Shown: positions 44,289 to 53,856 of the stretch, piece by piece
Layout: each line of letters begins with the position of its first letter
Numbering within the stretch: position 1 is the first letter of the stretch
Origin: Acidocella sp.
GTDB taxonomy: Bacteria > Pseudomonadota > Alphaproteobacteria > Acetobacterales > Acetobacteraceae
Direction: 5' to 3'
DNA length: 64,000 nt
Assembly: GCA_029077825.1 (NCBI GenBank)
Contig: JAQNCT010000003.1
Span: 1-64,000 of the forward strand
The notes under the pieces: model-generated
Database searches by the model: none
Seen by the model: the letters and a program-made list of their open reading frames with translations, nothing else
Told to the model about the DNA's origin: nothing
Made by a program: the position numbers and the translations under genes

Positions 44289-46529
44289 TCAGAATTTGGC
44301 GGTAATATTTCCGTACACGCCCAAGGGGGCGCCAACGATGCCTTCTTTGTAGTTTTGGTTGTTAGAATCTACGTTAATGTCAGACTGTGCATAATAGCGC
44401 ACGTTGAAAAGATTATCCACGTTGAGAGAAAATTTCAGGGCTTTTACAATGCCCAGTTTCACCGGAACAGTATCAGATAGAGAGAGATTGGTGATGAAAT
44501 AAGCCCCTTGGCGATAGCTGCTGGAGACATTTGTGTTGGCCAGATTAAGGTAGGTTTTGCCGATATAATGCGCATCAACCCCCACAAAATATTGGCCATT
44601 GGTCCATGCGCCACCAAGCGAGACTAAATAATCTGGCACGTTGCCAAGTGGCTGGCCTTTGGTAACAGCAGAACCTGAAGCTTGGTCAGTGAAGTTGGAG
44701 GCGTAAATACCATGGTTATATGAGGCATTTATATAACCGCTGAAGTCACCCGGTATGGCTGCAAAAGGTGAGGGAATTGAATCGCCGGCTTGTAGCTCCA
44801 CACCGTCATAAGCTTCTTTACCGCCATTACGGGTGGTGGATAGGCCGGTTACGGGGTCAGTGAAGCTGTTAAAAATATTGCTAAAATCTTCGCGGTAATA
44901 ATTGGCCCCCAGAGCCAAGCTGCCGCTGACATAGCGAATGCCCGCCTCATAATCAGTTACGTGTTCTGGTTGAGCGGTAACGGGAACATTGACGGTGACG
45001 TTGTTTGTGCCGGTTTGGCTGTCATTACTGTAATAAGCGGTGATATCAGGGAATTTTATGTTTTGGCCGTAGGATGCATAAGCATCAAGACCGGTAAAAA
45101 GCTCATAGCTTGCACTTAATGTTGGGGATGAATAATGCGCGTAATTTGAGACGCTGCCGGGGATGGAATAGTAATATGCAGCTTGATCATTATTTTTTGT
45201 TTCAGCCCAAAGATATTTGGCACCAGGGATGATTTTTAAGCGGTCATCCATCAGGCTGATTGTGTCTTGAATATAAGCAGACCCTTCAGTGCGGAGCATA
45301 TGCTCGTTCCAAAAATCATTACCAGACCCATCAGCCTGGGGGTTTGGCACAACAGGGGATGTGCTTGAAAAATACTCGCGCGAATGCTCATGACTGAAGG
45401 TGAGGTTGCTGCCAATTTGGATGGTATTATGTGGCAAATTCCATGTCAGGCTTGGCTGTACGCCAAATGTGTTGGTGTAATAGGCATATAAATGATAGGG
45501 CCGGTGCGAACCGTCAACCAGTGAATAGATGCCGAAGGTTTTGGTTGAAAACGAATTGCGTACATAGTCATTCTCACCCACAAAAGCTTTGAGATCCAAG
45601 CTTAAGTCAGGTGTGATTTCCTGGGCGATGCCGCCAATAGCCAGGAAATTAGTTGAGTTGTTTTGCTTATAATAACTTGATGTGGGGAATTGGTATGAGG
45701 TGCCAAATTGGTCAAGCAAGGCGACGGGTGTTAACTGGTTCACATCGCCAGCGCTTTGGCTGTAAATAAAACTGCCGTAGATTTTGGTTTTGGAATTGTT
45801 CAAGGGCGCTTCAAATGAATAAAACAGGTTTGAGTTGGCGTTTTTATCGTTTTGAGTCCAGCCGTTGCTGGTATTACGCTCAAATGAGAAAAGCTGCTTT
45901 ACCCCAGCCACCAGACCGGTGTTGAGGGTTACGTGATAATTAAAACTATCAAAGCTGCCAAAGCCGGCGCCAGCCTCGCCATTGAAATTATCAGTTGGTT
46001 TGCGGGAGTTAAAATTAATCGTGCCACCCAGAGAATTATACGAATTAGTGGCTGGGTTGTTGATGCCGCGGTAAATATCAATGGAGTCAAAGTCATTTTT
46101 GGTTATGAGTGTGTTATTATCATTGTCAGCCTGTGAAACGACACCAGCGGTGAAGGGGTCGTTCAGGGGAATCCCATCATAGGTTTCTGAAAATTCACCG
46201 TCAGAAAATGCGCGGAAAGTAACTTTTTGGTTGACCCCGCTGGGGCCGTTATTGGTGACATAGATTGATGGTTCACGCGCCAAAATATCTTGCGCGGTGG
46301 TGGCAGGGGAGGTGTTTTCAATGACTTGCTTGCTGATGACGCTCACAGTGTAGGTGGATTTGAGCGGGATTTTAACAGGCGCTTTGGCGGCGGCGGTGGC
46401 AGCCGAGGCTGATTTGCTAATGCCCAATATTGGAGTTGCAGAATTTGTGTCTGTTTGCGCAATCGCGCCACCCGATAAGGCCAGAAATGATCCGCAGGCT
46501 GTGCCTAGTAACAAAAATGACTTTTTCAT
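44289..46529 (-). CDS. TonB-dependent outer-membrane receptor
   Basis: 746 residues. Signal peptide (MKKSFLLLGTACGSFLALSGGAIAQ), plug domain (TYTVSVISKQVIENTSPATTAQDILAREPS, then GVNQKVTFRAFSDGEFSETYDGIPL) and a C-terminal barrel ending in Phe (GNITAKF). The DNA is visibly richer in A/T than neighbouring genes, which hints at horizontal origin. Imports a siderophore, vitamin or other large nutrient; which one is unknown, though a downstream porin and TonB accompany it. Confidence 0.92.
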   Translation of the reverse strand: MKKSFLLLGTACGSFLALSGGAIAQTDTNSATPILGISKSASAATAAAKAPVKIPLKSTYTVSVISKQVIENTSPATTAQDILAREPSIYVTNNGPSGVNQKVTFRAFSDGEFSETYDGIPLNDPFTAGVVSQADNDNNTLITKNDFDSIDIYRGINNPATNSYNSLGGTINFNSRKPTDNFNGEAGAGFGSFDSFNYHVTLNTGLVAGVKQLFSFERNTSNGWTQNDKNANSNLFYSFEAPLNNSKTKIYGSFIYSQSAGDVNQLTPVALLDQFGTSYQFPTSSYYKQNNSTNFLAIGGIAQEITPDLSLDLKAFVGENDYVRNSFSTKTFGIYSLVDGSHRPYHLYAYYTNTFGVQPSLTWNLPHNTIQIGSNLTFSHEHSREYFSSTSPVVPNPQADGSGNDFWNEHMLRTEGSAYIQDTISLMDDRLKIIPGAKYLWAETKNNDQAAYYYSIPGSVSNYAHYSSPTLSASYELFTGLDAYASYGQNIKFPDITAYYSNDSQTGTNNVTVNVPVTAQPEHVTDYEAGIRYVSGSLALGANYYREDFSNIFNSFTDPVTGLSTTRNGGKEAYDGVELQAGDSIPSPFAAIPGDFSGYINASYNHGIYASNFTDQASGSAVTKGQPLGNVPDYLVSLGGAWTNGQYFVGVDAHYIGKTYLNLANTNVSSSYRQGAYFITNLSLSDTVPVKLGIVKALKFSLNVDNLFNVRYYAQSDINVDSNNQNYKEGIVGAPLGVYGNITAKF

Positions 46530-46874
46530 GTGAGGCCCCTATTTTGATGGGCCACCTATAGTTACGATGTGTAACAGATACATGACAAAAATATTGTTAA
46601 ATTATGAAACAAAAAATTACATTGGGAATGATGCCTTGGCGTTTGAACAAAATGAAATTTACCAACATCACATTCAATCGTGCAATTCAAATCAGACGAA
46701 ACAGGTCCTCACCCATCTGGCAAACAGCGCAAATAAGTTTGAATCAGTAGTGGATCATGAGTGAAAACAGGTTCGATTTCATTATGCAGGAAGTCGGTGA
46801 GTGAATGTTCAAGTCATACAGCTGCCAGAATGCGAATCGCCACAGCCGCACGCGGTAATTTCGTGCAGCCGTAT
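46530..46874. other. A/T-rich intergenic region between receptor and thiC
   Basis: 345 bp, clearly A/T-richer than the genome. Contains the receptor promoter region, with the short inverted repeat GTTAC-5-GTAAC (46561-46575). The plus-strand ORF at 46567-46764 has no ribosome-binding site or recognisable protein and is not called. Confidence 0.55.
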
Positions 46875-48713
<1,839 letters not shown>

Positions 48714-48744
48714 AGCCGGGTGTTGTGGTTTTGGTGAAACCCCC

Positions 48745-48843
48745 GTCCCTCCGCCGGTATGATCCGGATCAGGTTCAAAGGGTTTGCCGTGGTGGGTTTC
48801 CCCCTAGCGACATCTCAGTTCCTTCCGGAACACCCCTCGGTGA
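48745..48843 (-). promoter_or_regulatory. TPP riboswitch (THI element)
   Basis: Reading on the minus strand: GGGGTG, a variable hairpin, ACTGAGAT, then ACCCTTTGAACCTGATCC and GGATCATACCGGCG, the two conserved halves of the thiamine-pyrophosphate aptamer in correct order. It lies about 60 nt before the SD hairpin and thiC. Confidence 0.93.
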
Positions 48844-49075
48844 AGCCAACAGATGCCATTGAGTGGGATTTGTCAAACGACGAATGGGTTGGGCGGGTGA
48901 AGATGGCGGGCGTACGCATCAACAAGGATGGTGCTGTCTATGGGTTGCAGGGACTGTTCGCGGCTGGCGAGGCGTCGTGCCGTCATTTGCGGGGCATGTT
49001 GCGCAGAAAGATGGCATTCGGTGCCGTTCACCACCTGCTGCCGAAATTTCTAAAACCCGCAGAGTGATCCGCCGC
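48844..49075 (+). pseudogene. Fragment of an FAD-dependent oxidoreductase
   Basis: The plus-strand frame through 48860-49066 reads MAGVRINKDGAVYGLQGLF then AAGEAS, which resembles the C-terminal FAD-contact region of fumarate-reductase/flavocytochrome-c type flavoproteins (GGVRVN..., GLYAAGE). Preceding codons run into the riboswitch and no N-terminal domain exists, so this looks like a leftover fragment. The ORF-track version (48759-49067) includes riboswitch sequence and is not a gene. Confidence 0.4.
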
Positions 49076-49084
49076 TCGTCCGGT

Positions 49085-49112
49085 AAAACCGCCCGAGGGG
49101 TTGCAGGCGGTG
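49085..49112 (-). terminator. Terminator of the radical SAM/peptide operon
   Basis: Minus strand: CCGCC, loop, GGGCGG then TTTT, directly past the stop of the last radical SAM gene. Short imperfect stem but correctly placed. Confidence 0.6.
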
Positions 49113-49116
49113 GTTT

Positions 49117-50079
49117 TTATAACCCGGTTTCTGCCATATCCCAGGTTTTATTGGCGTGCTTGAGCAAATCAGGATTGCTTTGGCAATTGACCACGAAGTC
49201 CCGCACGGTTTGGGTACGCCAGGCGTTTTGGTAAGCTTGCCAGGCTTCGAGCAATGATTGCCGTTTCAAATCGGCGGGGGCGAAGGGCAGGGCATTCAGG
49301 AGCTTTACCTTGCCGTTAGGAACCACCAGCAACATGGCCTGAGGGGACTCCAGACGGCGCTCAAGCTCGCTCACTATATCCCAGGGATAGATCGACAGCG
49401 CGATATCTGACGGCACGGCTGCCGCACGCGCGCGTAATGATATTTCGGCTTGCTGCCATGTAGTGTCATCACAGGCCAGAGTGTCCCACGCCGCCGCGGC
49501 GCGGCCAAGCCGCATTAGCGGCCCGGTGACGAAAGCGCTGCAACCATGCTGTATCGCCAGGTCAAAAGCCGGAACAATGTCATGGATATTCAGCCGGGTC
49601 GGAACAAATACCAGTTGCGGTTTTGTGCCAAGTGCGACCAGCCGGTCGATGGCCGCTAACGCTGCCGTGAAACTGCTGCCGGGCCGGCCGCGCGCATGGG
49701 TTGCGGATGTGGCGCCATCAACCGAAATTTGCACGCAATTGACCCCCATCGCGTGCAGCCGCGCTGCCGCCGCATCATCGATCAGGCTGCCGTTGGTCTC
49801 AAGCTTAATGGCAATGCCGGCGGCTGCCAGCGCTTCAAAAATATCCCAGCAATGGGCCACCGCCAGCGGTTCACCACCGCCGAATGCGACGTAAGGGATA
49901 CCAAGGTCAATGATTTGCCGGACAATGCCCATGGCATCATCACGCCCTAATTCGTCAGGCCAAGCATGGCCGGGGCCGGATTCCTCGCAACACGCCAAAC
50001 AACGGGCTTCACACCCGTTGGTTAGCTGCCAAGCGAGGAACAACGGCGATCGATAGGAGTCAAACGACCGCCCAGACAT
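49117..50079 (-). CDS. Radical SAM protein C of the peptide cluster
   Basis: 320 residues. CxxxCxxC cluster motif CEARCLAC at residues 23-30, GGEP-type motif AFGGGEPLAVA, LETNGSL and QISVDGA, i.e. a complete radical SAM core. The C-terminal region (LLVVPNGKVKLLNALPFAPADL) aligns with that of the two sibling proteins and sits where a SPASM domain would be, but contains none of the cysteines needed for auxiliary clusters. Starts 17 nt after the precursor-peptide stop; no clear ribosome-binding site, so probably coupled. Exact modification unknown. Confidence 0.85.
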   Translation of the reverse strand: MSGRSFDSYRSPLFLAWQLTNGCEARCLACCEESGPGHAWPDELGRDDAMGIVRQIIDLGIPYVAFGGGEPLAVAHCWDIFEALAAAGIAIKLETNGSLIDDAAAARLHAMGVNCVQISVDGATSATHARGRPGSSFTAALAAIDRLVALGTKPQLVFVPTRLNIHDIVPAFDLAIQHGCSAFVTGPLMRLGRAAAAWDTLACDDTTWQQAEISLRARAAAVPSDIALSIYPWDIVSELERRLESPQAMLLVVPNGKVKLLNALPFAPADLKRQSLLEAWQAYQNAWRTQTVRDFVVNCQSNPDLLKHANKTWDMAETGL

Positions 50080-50096
50080 AGCTAGTTCAGACGATA

Positions 50097-50255
50097 CTAT
50101 GTGAAACGAATGTAGGGCTGCGCCATGACCTGTTCAGACACATCTTCCAGCAGCGGGGTTTCCAACATCGGCGACTTTGCCGGCTGTGTCTTGTTTTCCA
50201 GTAGGTCTTCAGTCTTTTTTGTTTCGCCAGGAATCTTCGAAATCATGTCGGGCAT
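50097..50255 (-). CDS. Candidate RiPP precursor peptide, 52 residues
   Basis: Below the ORF-track length limit; found by reading between the radical SAM genes. ATG at 50255 has GGAGAG eight nt upstream; a second in-frame ATG (50246) overlaps the stop of radical SAM gene B as ATGA. The leader-like part is charged (SKIPGETKKTEDLLEN), the middle is acidic with LETPLLEDV, and the C-terminus is EQVMAQPYIRFT with one Tyr (48) and one Phe (51). No Cys or Trp. No homologue is recognised. Position inside a PqqD/radical SAM operon makes it the natural substrate. Confidence 0.75.
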   Translation of the reverse strand: MPDMISKIPGETKKTEDLLENKTQPAKSPMLETPLLEDVSEQVMAQPYIRFT

Positions 50256-51214
50256 TTTTCAAACTCTCCGCTAGAAATTAATGACAAAGCATTCGCCGCA
50301 GCATGCACGGCGCTATCAATAATCGCCCGCTCAATCGCCGCGATGACGCCGTCATCATGCCACGCGGCGCAATAGTTTTCCCAAGCTTTGGCAAAACTTA
50401 TACGCCGAAGATCAGCACAAATACAACCAATTGCTGCGACGACTTTGACCATGCCGTTCGGTAGGATCAGCATGGTGGCCGGGGGCGTTGCAAGGCTCAA
50501 TTGCAGCCCGGCCTCCACTGTGAACGGATTGTAACAAATTTCAAGTGAATCAGCCAAAAGCGGGGCCTGGATATCCAGCATTTGTTTGAAATTTTGGTAC
50601 GCCGCTGGGGTGGCGGCGATTTTTGGCCATAGCTTGGCGGCGCGGCCGATGTTCATCAGCATGCCGGTGTTACAGCGAAAGGCCCCAAGGGCGCGCGCCT
50701 GCGCGATAACGGCCTTTGCCTCGTGCAGGTTCAGCCGGGTCGGGGCGAAAGTAACCTCAAGCGGCAGGCCGGCTGCGCGCACGGCACGGCACGCGGCATG
50801 CGCCTTGGCGAGCGACGCACCGGGACGTTGGCGTTCATAGGTATTCTGCGTATCGCCATCGAGGCTGATCTGCACCGAGCGGATCGGCAGCTTGGCCAAT
50901 CGTTTCGCCACCGCGGCATCAAACAACTGTCCATTGGTCTCGATTTTAAGCTGAATCCCGGCCCGGCCCAGAAATTCCGCCACCTCAAAAAAATGCGGCA
51001 TAATCAGCGGTTCGCCGCCGCAGAGCATCACATAGGGGACGCCGTTGGCCACGATGTCAGATGCGAGGCGCATCGCCTCATCGGCGGTCAGCTCATTTGG
51101 CAATGGTTTGCCGGGGGCGGAATCCGTACAGCAATGCAAACAGGCCAGATCACAGGCGCGGGTCATCTGCCAGGAGACAAACAGCGGTGCGCGCAATGTA
51201 TCGATCAGGTTCAT
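50243..51214 (-). CDS. Radical SAM protein B of the peptide cluster
   Basis: 323 residues from the ATG at 51214, which overlaps the prenyltransferase stop (ATGA). Cluster motif CDLACLHC at residues 21-28, MLCGGEPLIM, IETNGQL, QISLDGD: a full radical SAM core paralogous to proteins A and C. The C-terminal part carries IGCICADLRR with two Cys where sibling A has one and C has none; too few for a normal SPASM site. Its stop overlaps the precursor peptide gene. Confidence 0.88.
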   Translation of the reverse strand: MNLIDTLRAPLFVSWQMTRACDLACLHCCTDSAPGKPLPNELTADEAMRLASDIVANGVPYVMLCGGEPLIMPHFFEVAEFLGRAGIQLKIETNGQLFDAAVAKRLAKLPIRSVQISLDGDTQNTYERQRPGASLAKAHAACRAVRAAGLPLEVTFAPTRLNLHEAKAVIAQARALGAFRCNTGMLMNIGRAAKLWPKIAATPAAYQNFKQMLDIQAPLLADSLEICYNPFTVEAGLQLSLATPPATMLILPNGMVKVVAAIGCICADLRRISFAKAWENYCAAWHDDGVIAAIERAIIDSAVHAAANALSLISSGEFEKCPT

Positions 51215-52164
51215 TGCCGATGGATTAACCAGGCTTGTAGCGCGATCGTTACGGTGAACACCGCCGCCGTCACCAGATAGCACGCCACAATGCGCCGGAT
51301 GGCCGGAACAAACAGCCGGGGTGCGGTGAAGGTGCCGAGCGCGCTGCGTCCGCTAGAGATGAGCAACGGCAGCGCAGCCAAGGTGGCCAGGCTGAGCACC
51401 GGGAATACCCCGGCGATGACGCCCGCCGCCACCACCAGCAGGGCCAGAGCGGCAAGACCCAAATAGAGCCAGACCGCACGTTCACGGCCGACGCGAACTA
51501 CCAGGTTACGTTTCCCGACCAGCCGGTCCTGATGAAAGTCCGGGATGGCATTCACCACCGCCAATGACATGATCATGAACCCCGGAACCAGCGAGGCCCA
51601 AAGTGCGCCCCAGGCAAACAGCCTGGAATGTAAGTACAGGCTGCCGAGCACCATCCAAGGGCCGTAGGAAAGGGCTATGACCGTTTCGCCCAAACCGCGA
51701 TAGGCCCAGCGAATCGGCGGGGCCACATAAAATACCGCCGCCAGACCGCCCAATCCGGCGAACGCCAGGATCGGCCAGCCAGCGCTGAGGGTGAGATAAA
51801 TCCCGACACCCAAAGCTCCGGCGAAGCCCGCGATGCCCAACCAAAGCACCGCATCGGACATCGGCGGTAAATCCTGCGGGTTGAACACCCGGTCGGTTCC
51901 CATCCGCGCGTCAAAATACTCGTTGAAGGCCTCGACTCCGACGACCGCCAGCCCGACGCCGGCGAGGCCGCTCCAGAAAATCGCGGCGTCCAGATGGCCG
52001 GTGATAAGGTAGGCCCATGCCGCACCCAGCACATAAGGCAGCAGGCCGGCGTAGAGAAAGAACCGGTAGCGCACCAGGCTCATCACCAGGAACAGCCGGC
52101 GCAGCATGCTCGGCGCCGCCGCCGGGGTTTGCCGCATATGCGGCGGCGTTACAGATAGACCCAT
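51211..52164 (-). CDS. MenA/UbiA-superfamily membrane prenyltransferase in the peptide cluster
   Basis: 317 residues, about nine membrane helices. First Asp motif FNEYFDARMGTDRV and second motif NAIPDFHQDRLVGKRNLVVRVG, both of the MenA type (NDYFD..GTD; NNIPD...GKRTLAVRLG) rather than the UbiA type seen at 25516. Such enzymes attach polyprenyl chains to aromatic rings at the membrane. The start overlaps radical SAM gene A by 16 nt and the stop overlaps gene B by 4 nt, so it is an integral part of the operon. In this context I infer prenylation of a modified peptide or its aromatic product. Confidence 0.9.
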   Translation of the reverse strand: MGLSVTPPHMRQTPAAAPSMLRRLFLVMSLVRYRFFLYAGLLPYVLGAAWAYLITGHLDAAIFWSGLAGVGLAVVGVEAFNEYFDARMGTDRVFNPQDLPPMSDAVLWLGIAGFAGALGVGIYLTLSAGWPILAFAGLGGLAAVFYVAPPIRWAYRGLGETVIALSYGPWMVLGSLYLHSRLFAWGALWASLVPGFMIMSLAVVNAIPDFHQDRLVGKRNLVVRVGRERAVWLYLGLAALALLVVAAGVIAGVFPVLSLATLAALPLLISSGRSALGTFTAPRLFVPAIRRIVACYLVTAAVFTVTIALQAWLIHRQ

Positions 52165-53150
52165 TTGTGCAGCAATGAGGTTGTTCCAGGCTCCCGCGCC
52201 AGGGTGTCAACAAATTCAGAAACCTGCGGGTCCTGCCAGGCGCGCTGAAAATTCGCCCAGATTTCACCTAAGCTGTCTTTGCGCAAATCGCCGCAGACAA
52301 ACGGCAAGGCGTTGATCAGCTTGACCAGACCGTTGGGCAATACAATCAGCAGGGCGGCTGGATGATGCAGCCGGTAGCGAAGCTCGTCGAGCAAGCCCAT
52401 CTCATGAAAATGCACTCGCATGCGGCCATGATAAGCGGCGGTTTTTTGATGCAGCGTTTTGAAGACTTCATCATACTGCGGCTCGCTCGGCGCCAAATGC
52501 CGCCAGGCTTTAACCGCGTTGCCGGTGTACATGGTGCGCCCGGTATAAAAACTCTGGGCGCCGAGATCATAAGCCAGATCAATCGCCGTGCCGATTTCAT
52601 GGGCGTTGAAGCTGGTGGGGGAATAATTGATCTCAATCGGCACGCCGGCGGTTTGCAGGTTGCGAATGCCTTCGACGACCAGATCAAAATTGCCACGCAC
52701 CCGCATCCGGTTGAATGATTCGGCCGTTGCGCCATCAAGGCTCACCTGCACCGCCTTGACCCCCAGCTCCTTCAGCCGCGCACAAGCCTCCGGGGTGAGG
52801 TAATGGCCATTGGTCTCGACTTTAAGCTCAATGCCCCGGCTGCAAACATACTCAACCATTTTGAAAAAATGCGGATGGATCATCGGCTCGCCGCCCGAAA
52901 ACGACAAATACGGGACGTCATACTCAACCAGTTGGCGCAGCACATCGAATGTCTGCTGTTCGCTCAGCTCGTCGGGGAAGGCTTTGCCGGGTCCGCTCTC
53001 CTCGATGCAGTGCAGGCATGCCAGATTACATTCGTTGGTGATCTGCCACGCCACATAAAGCGGGGCACGCAGGCTGCCAGAGGTGGTGGTGGCGGGCGTG
53101 GTGGCCGGGATGGCTATTGCGGGGCCTGGGGCGGTTGGCGCCTCGCTCAT
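52149..53150 (-). CDS. Radical SAM protein A of the peptide cluster
   Basis: 333 residues. A flexible Ala/Pro/Thr-rich N-terminus (1-25), then CNLACLHC at 41-48, SFSGGEPMIH, VETNGHYL and QVSLDGA. The C-terminal region (LLIVLPNGLVKLINALPFVCGDLRKDSLGEIW) is shaped like a SPASM domain but has a single Cys. Of the three siblings it is the most canonical and lies directly behind the PqqD gene (4-nt overlap), as MftC follows MftB in mycofactocin. Probably the first enzyme to act on the leader-bound peptide (inference). Confidence 0.9.
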   Translation of the reverse strand: MSEAPTAPGPAIAIPATTPATTTSGSLRAPLYVAWQITNECNLACLHCIEESGPGKAFPDELSEQQTFDVLRQLVEYDVPYLSFSGGEPMIHPHFFKMVEYVCSRGIELKVETNGHYLTPEACARLKELGVKAVQVSLDGATAESFNRMRVRGNFDLVVEGIRNLQTAGVPIEINYSPTSFNAHEIGTAIDLAYDLGAQSFYTGRTMYTGNAVKAWRHLAPSEPQYDEVFKTLHQKTAAYHGRMRVHFHEMGLLDELRYRLHHPAALLIVLPNGLVKLINALPFVCGDLRKDSLGEIWANFQRAWQDPQVSEFVDTLAREPGTTSLLHKWVYL

Positions 53151-53407
53151 TGCGCATCGTCCGTCAGCAGGCCTTTTTGTTGAAGCGAAACGATCAGCGC
53201 AGCAACATCCTGTTCGATTTTTCCGGTAGGATCCTGGAAACTATGCCGCAGTTTAGCGGCAATTTGCGCACTGTCACAGCCGGGTTTGATTTCGCGTATC
53301 ACCGCCGCCGCTGCCGCATTTAACGTGTAGACCTTTTCCGATTGGGTTTCGAACAAAACGCCACCGAATTTTTCCTCGCGAAATTTTACATGCTTGGCCA
53401 GTTGCAT
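53147..53407 (-). CDS. PqqD-family RiPP recognition protein
   Basis: 86 residues from the ATG at 53407, preceded by AGGAGAGAGG. The winged-helix PqqD/RRE pattern is visible: N-terminal strands (VKFREEKFGGVLFET), KVYTLNAAAAAVIREIKPGCDSAQIAAKL and the C-terminal helix DVAALIVSLQQKGLL. PqqD and MftB bind the leader of their precursor peptide and deliver it to a radical SAM enzyme. The stop overlaps radical SAM gene A (ATGA). Confidence 0.9.
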   Translation of the reverse strand: MQLAKHVKFREEKFGGVLFETQSEKVYTLNAAAAAVIREIKPGCDSAQIAAKLRHSFQDPTGKIEQDVAALIVSLQQKGLLTDDAQ

Positions 53408-53421
53408 AACGACCTCTCTCC

Positions 53422-53484
53422 TTAAAACACTGAGCAATAAGGCAGAACAACACCTTCGAATGATGATCCAAACTTTTGTTCCAT
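53422..53484 (-). CDS. Possible 20-residue peptide between membrane protein and PqqD
   Basis: A tiny ORF starting at the ATG right after the stop of the 98-residue gene: MEQKFGSSFEGVVLPYCSVF. Ends just before the PqqD ribosome-binding site. Its V-x-x-PY-x-x tail loosely resembles the VMAQPYIRF tail of the 52-residue peptide. No ribosome-binding site is visible, and a TATAAT-like box overlaps its upstream side. May be chance. Confidence 0.3.
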   Translation of the reverse strand: MEQKFGSSFEGVVLPYCSVF

Positions 53485-53781
53485 CTATATTATAACGCAA
53501 ACTTGCGGACGAAAGAAGAGCAAAGTCACAGCTATCAGAATTGCCAAAATCGCCAGAACTGCGATGTTCAGCCGCAATGGCAGCCCTGCATTGTCAGGGG
53601 GACGAGTGGGATTGGTCGGTGGCGTAACGTTAATCAAGGTGGCGGGGGGTGTTGCGGTCAACGCCACGCCCAAAGTCAACGGCTTCAGGGTGGAACCAGG
53701 CGGGCGCAGCGTGAACGCGCGCAAGGCCGTTTGGCTGCCCCGCTGGCGGAGATAGCGCAGGATGTCATCTACACGGGACAT
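53485..53781 (-). CDS. Small protein with C-terminal membrane anchor
   Basis: 98 residues, unrecognised. Starts with a basic helix (MSRVDDILRYLRQRGSQTALRAF), has a Pro/Thr-rich middle (LTATPPATLINVTPPTNPTRPPDN) and one hydrophobic segment near the end (LNIAVLAILAILIAVTLLFF). It is the first sizeable gene of the peptide operon, 77 bp before PqqD. The tail-anchored layout would place its N-terminus in the cytoplasm or periplasm depending on insertion. Could be an anchor or export helper; this is speculation. Confidence 0.6.
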   Translation of the reverse strand: MSRVDDILRYLRQRGSQTALRAFTLRPPGSTLKPLTLGVALTATPPATLINVTPPTNPTRPPDNAGLPLRLNIAVLAILAILIAVTLLFFRPQVCVII

Positions 53782-53855
53782 TATTTTATGAATTCAAATT
53801 TCTGGTCTGGCGGCTCGGCAAGCTGCCAGATGGATATGAGCCAGCAGTAGATCAT
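53781..53855 (-). CDS. Possible 24-residue leader peptide
   Basis: Short ORF beginning MIYCWLISIWQLAEPP, whose TAA overlaps the next ATG as TAATG. Hydrophobic, two Trp. No ribosome-binding site is visible and it may be accidental, but the stop/start overlap fits translational coupling. Confidence 0.25.
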   Translation of the reverse strand: MIYCWLISIWQLAEPPDQKFEFIK

Positions 53856-53856
53856 G

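Noticed and set aside
46567-46764. Plus-strand 65-codon ORF in the A/T-rich spacer before thiC
   Set aside because: No ribosome-binding site, atypical composition and no recognisable protein; the region looks like regulatory spacer.
48759-49067. 102-residue ORF on the plus strand
   Set aside because: Its first third is antisense to the TPP riboswitch; only the later part resembles a flavoprotein and is reported as a fragment.
49117-53407. Identification of the radical SAM cluster as PQQ or mycofactocin biosynthesis
   Set aside because: No PqqA/B/C/E or MftA/D/E/F-type genes or IDGMCGVY tail are present; only the PqqD-type protein and radical SAM fold are shared.
53476-53850. 124-codon plus-strand ORF antisense to the 98-residue anchored protein
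   Set aside because: Composition is that of an antisense shadow (Gln/Arg/Gly rich) and it has no ribosome-binding site.
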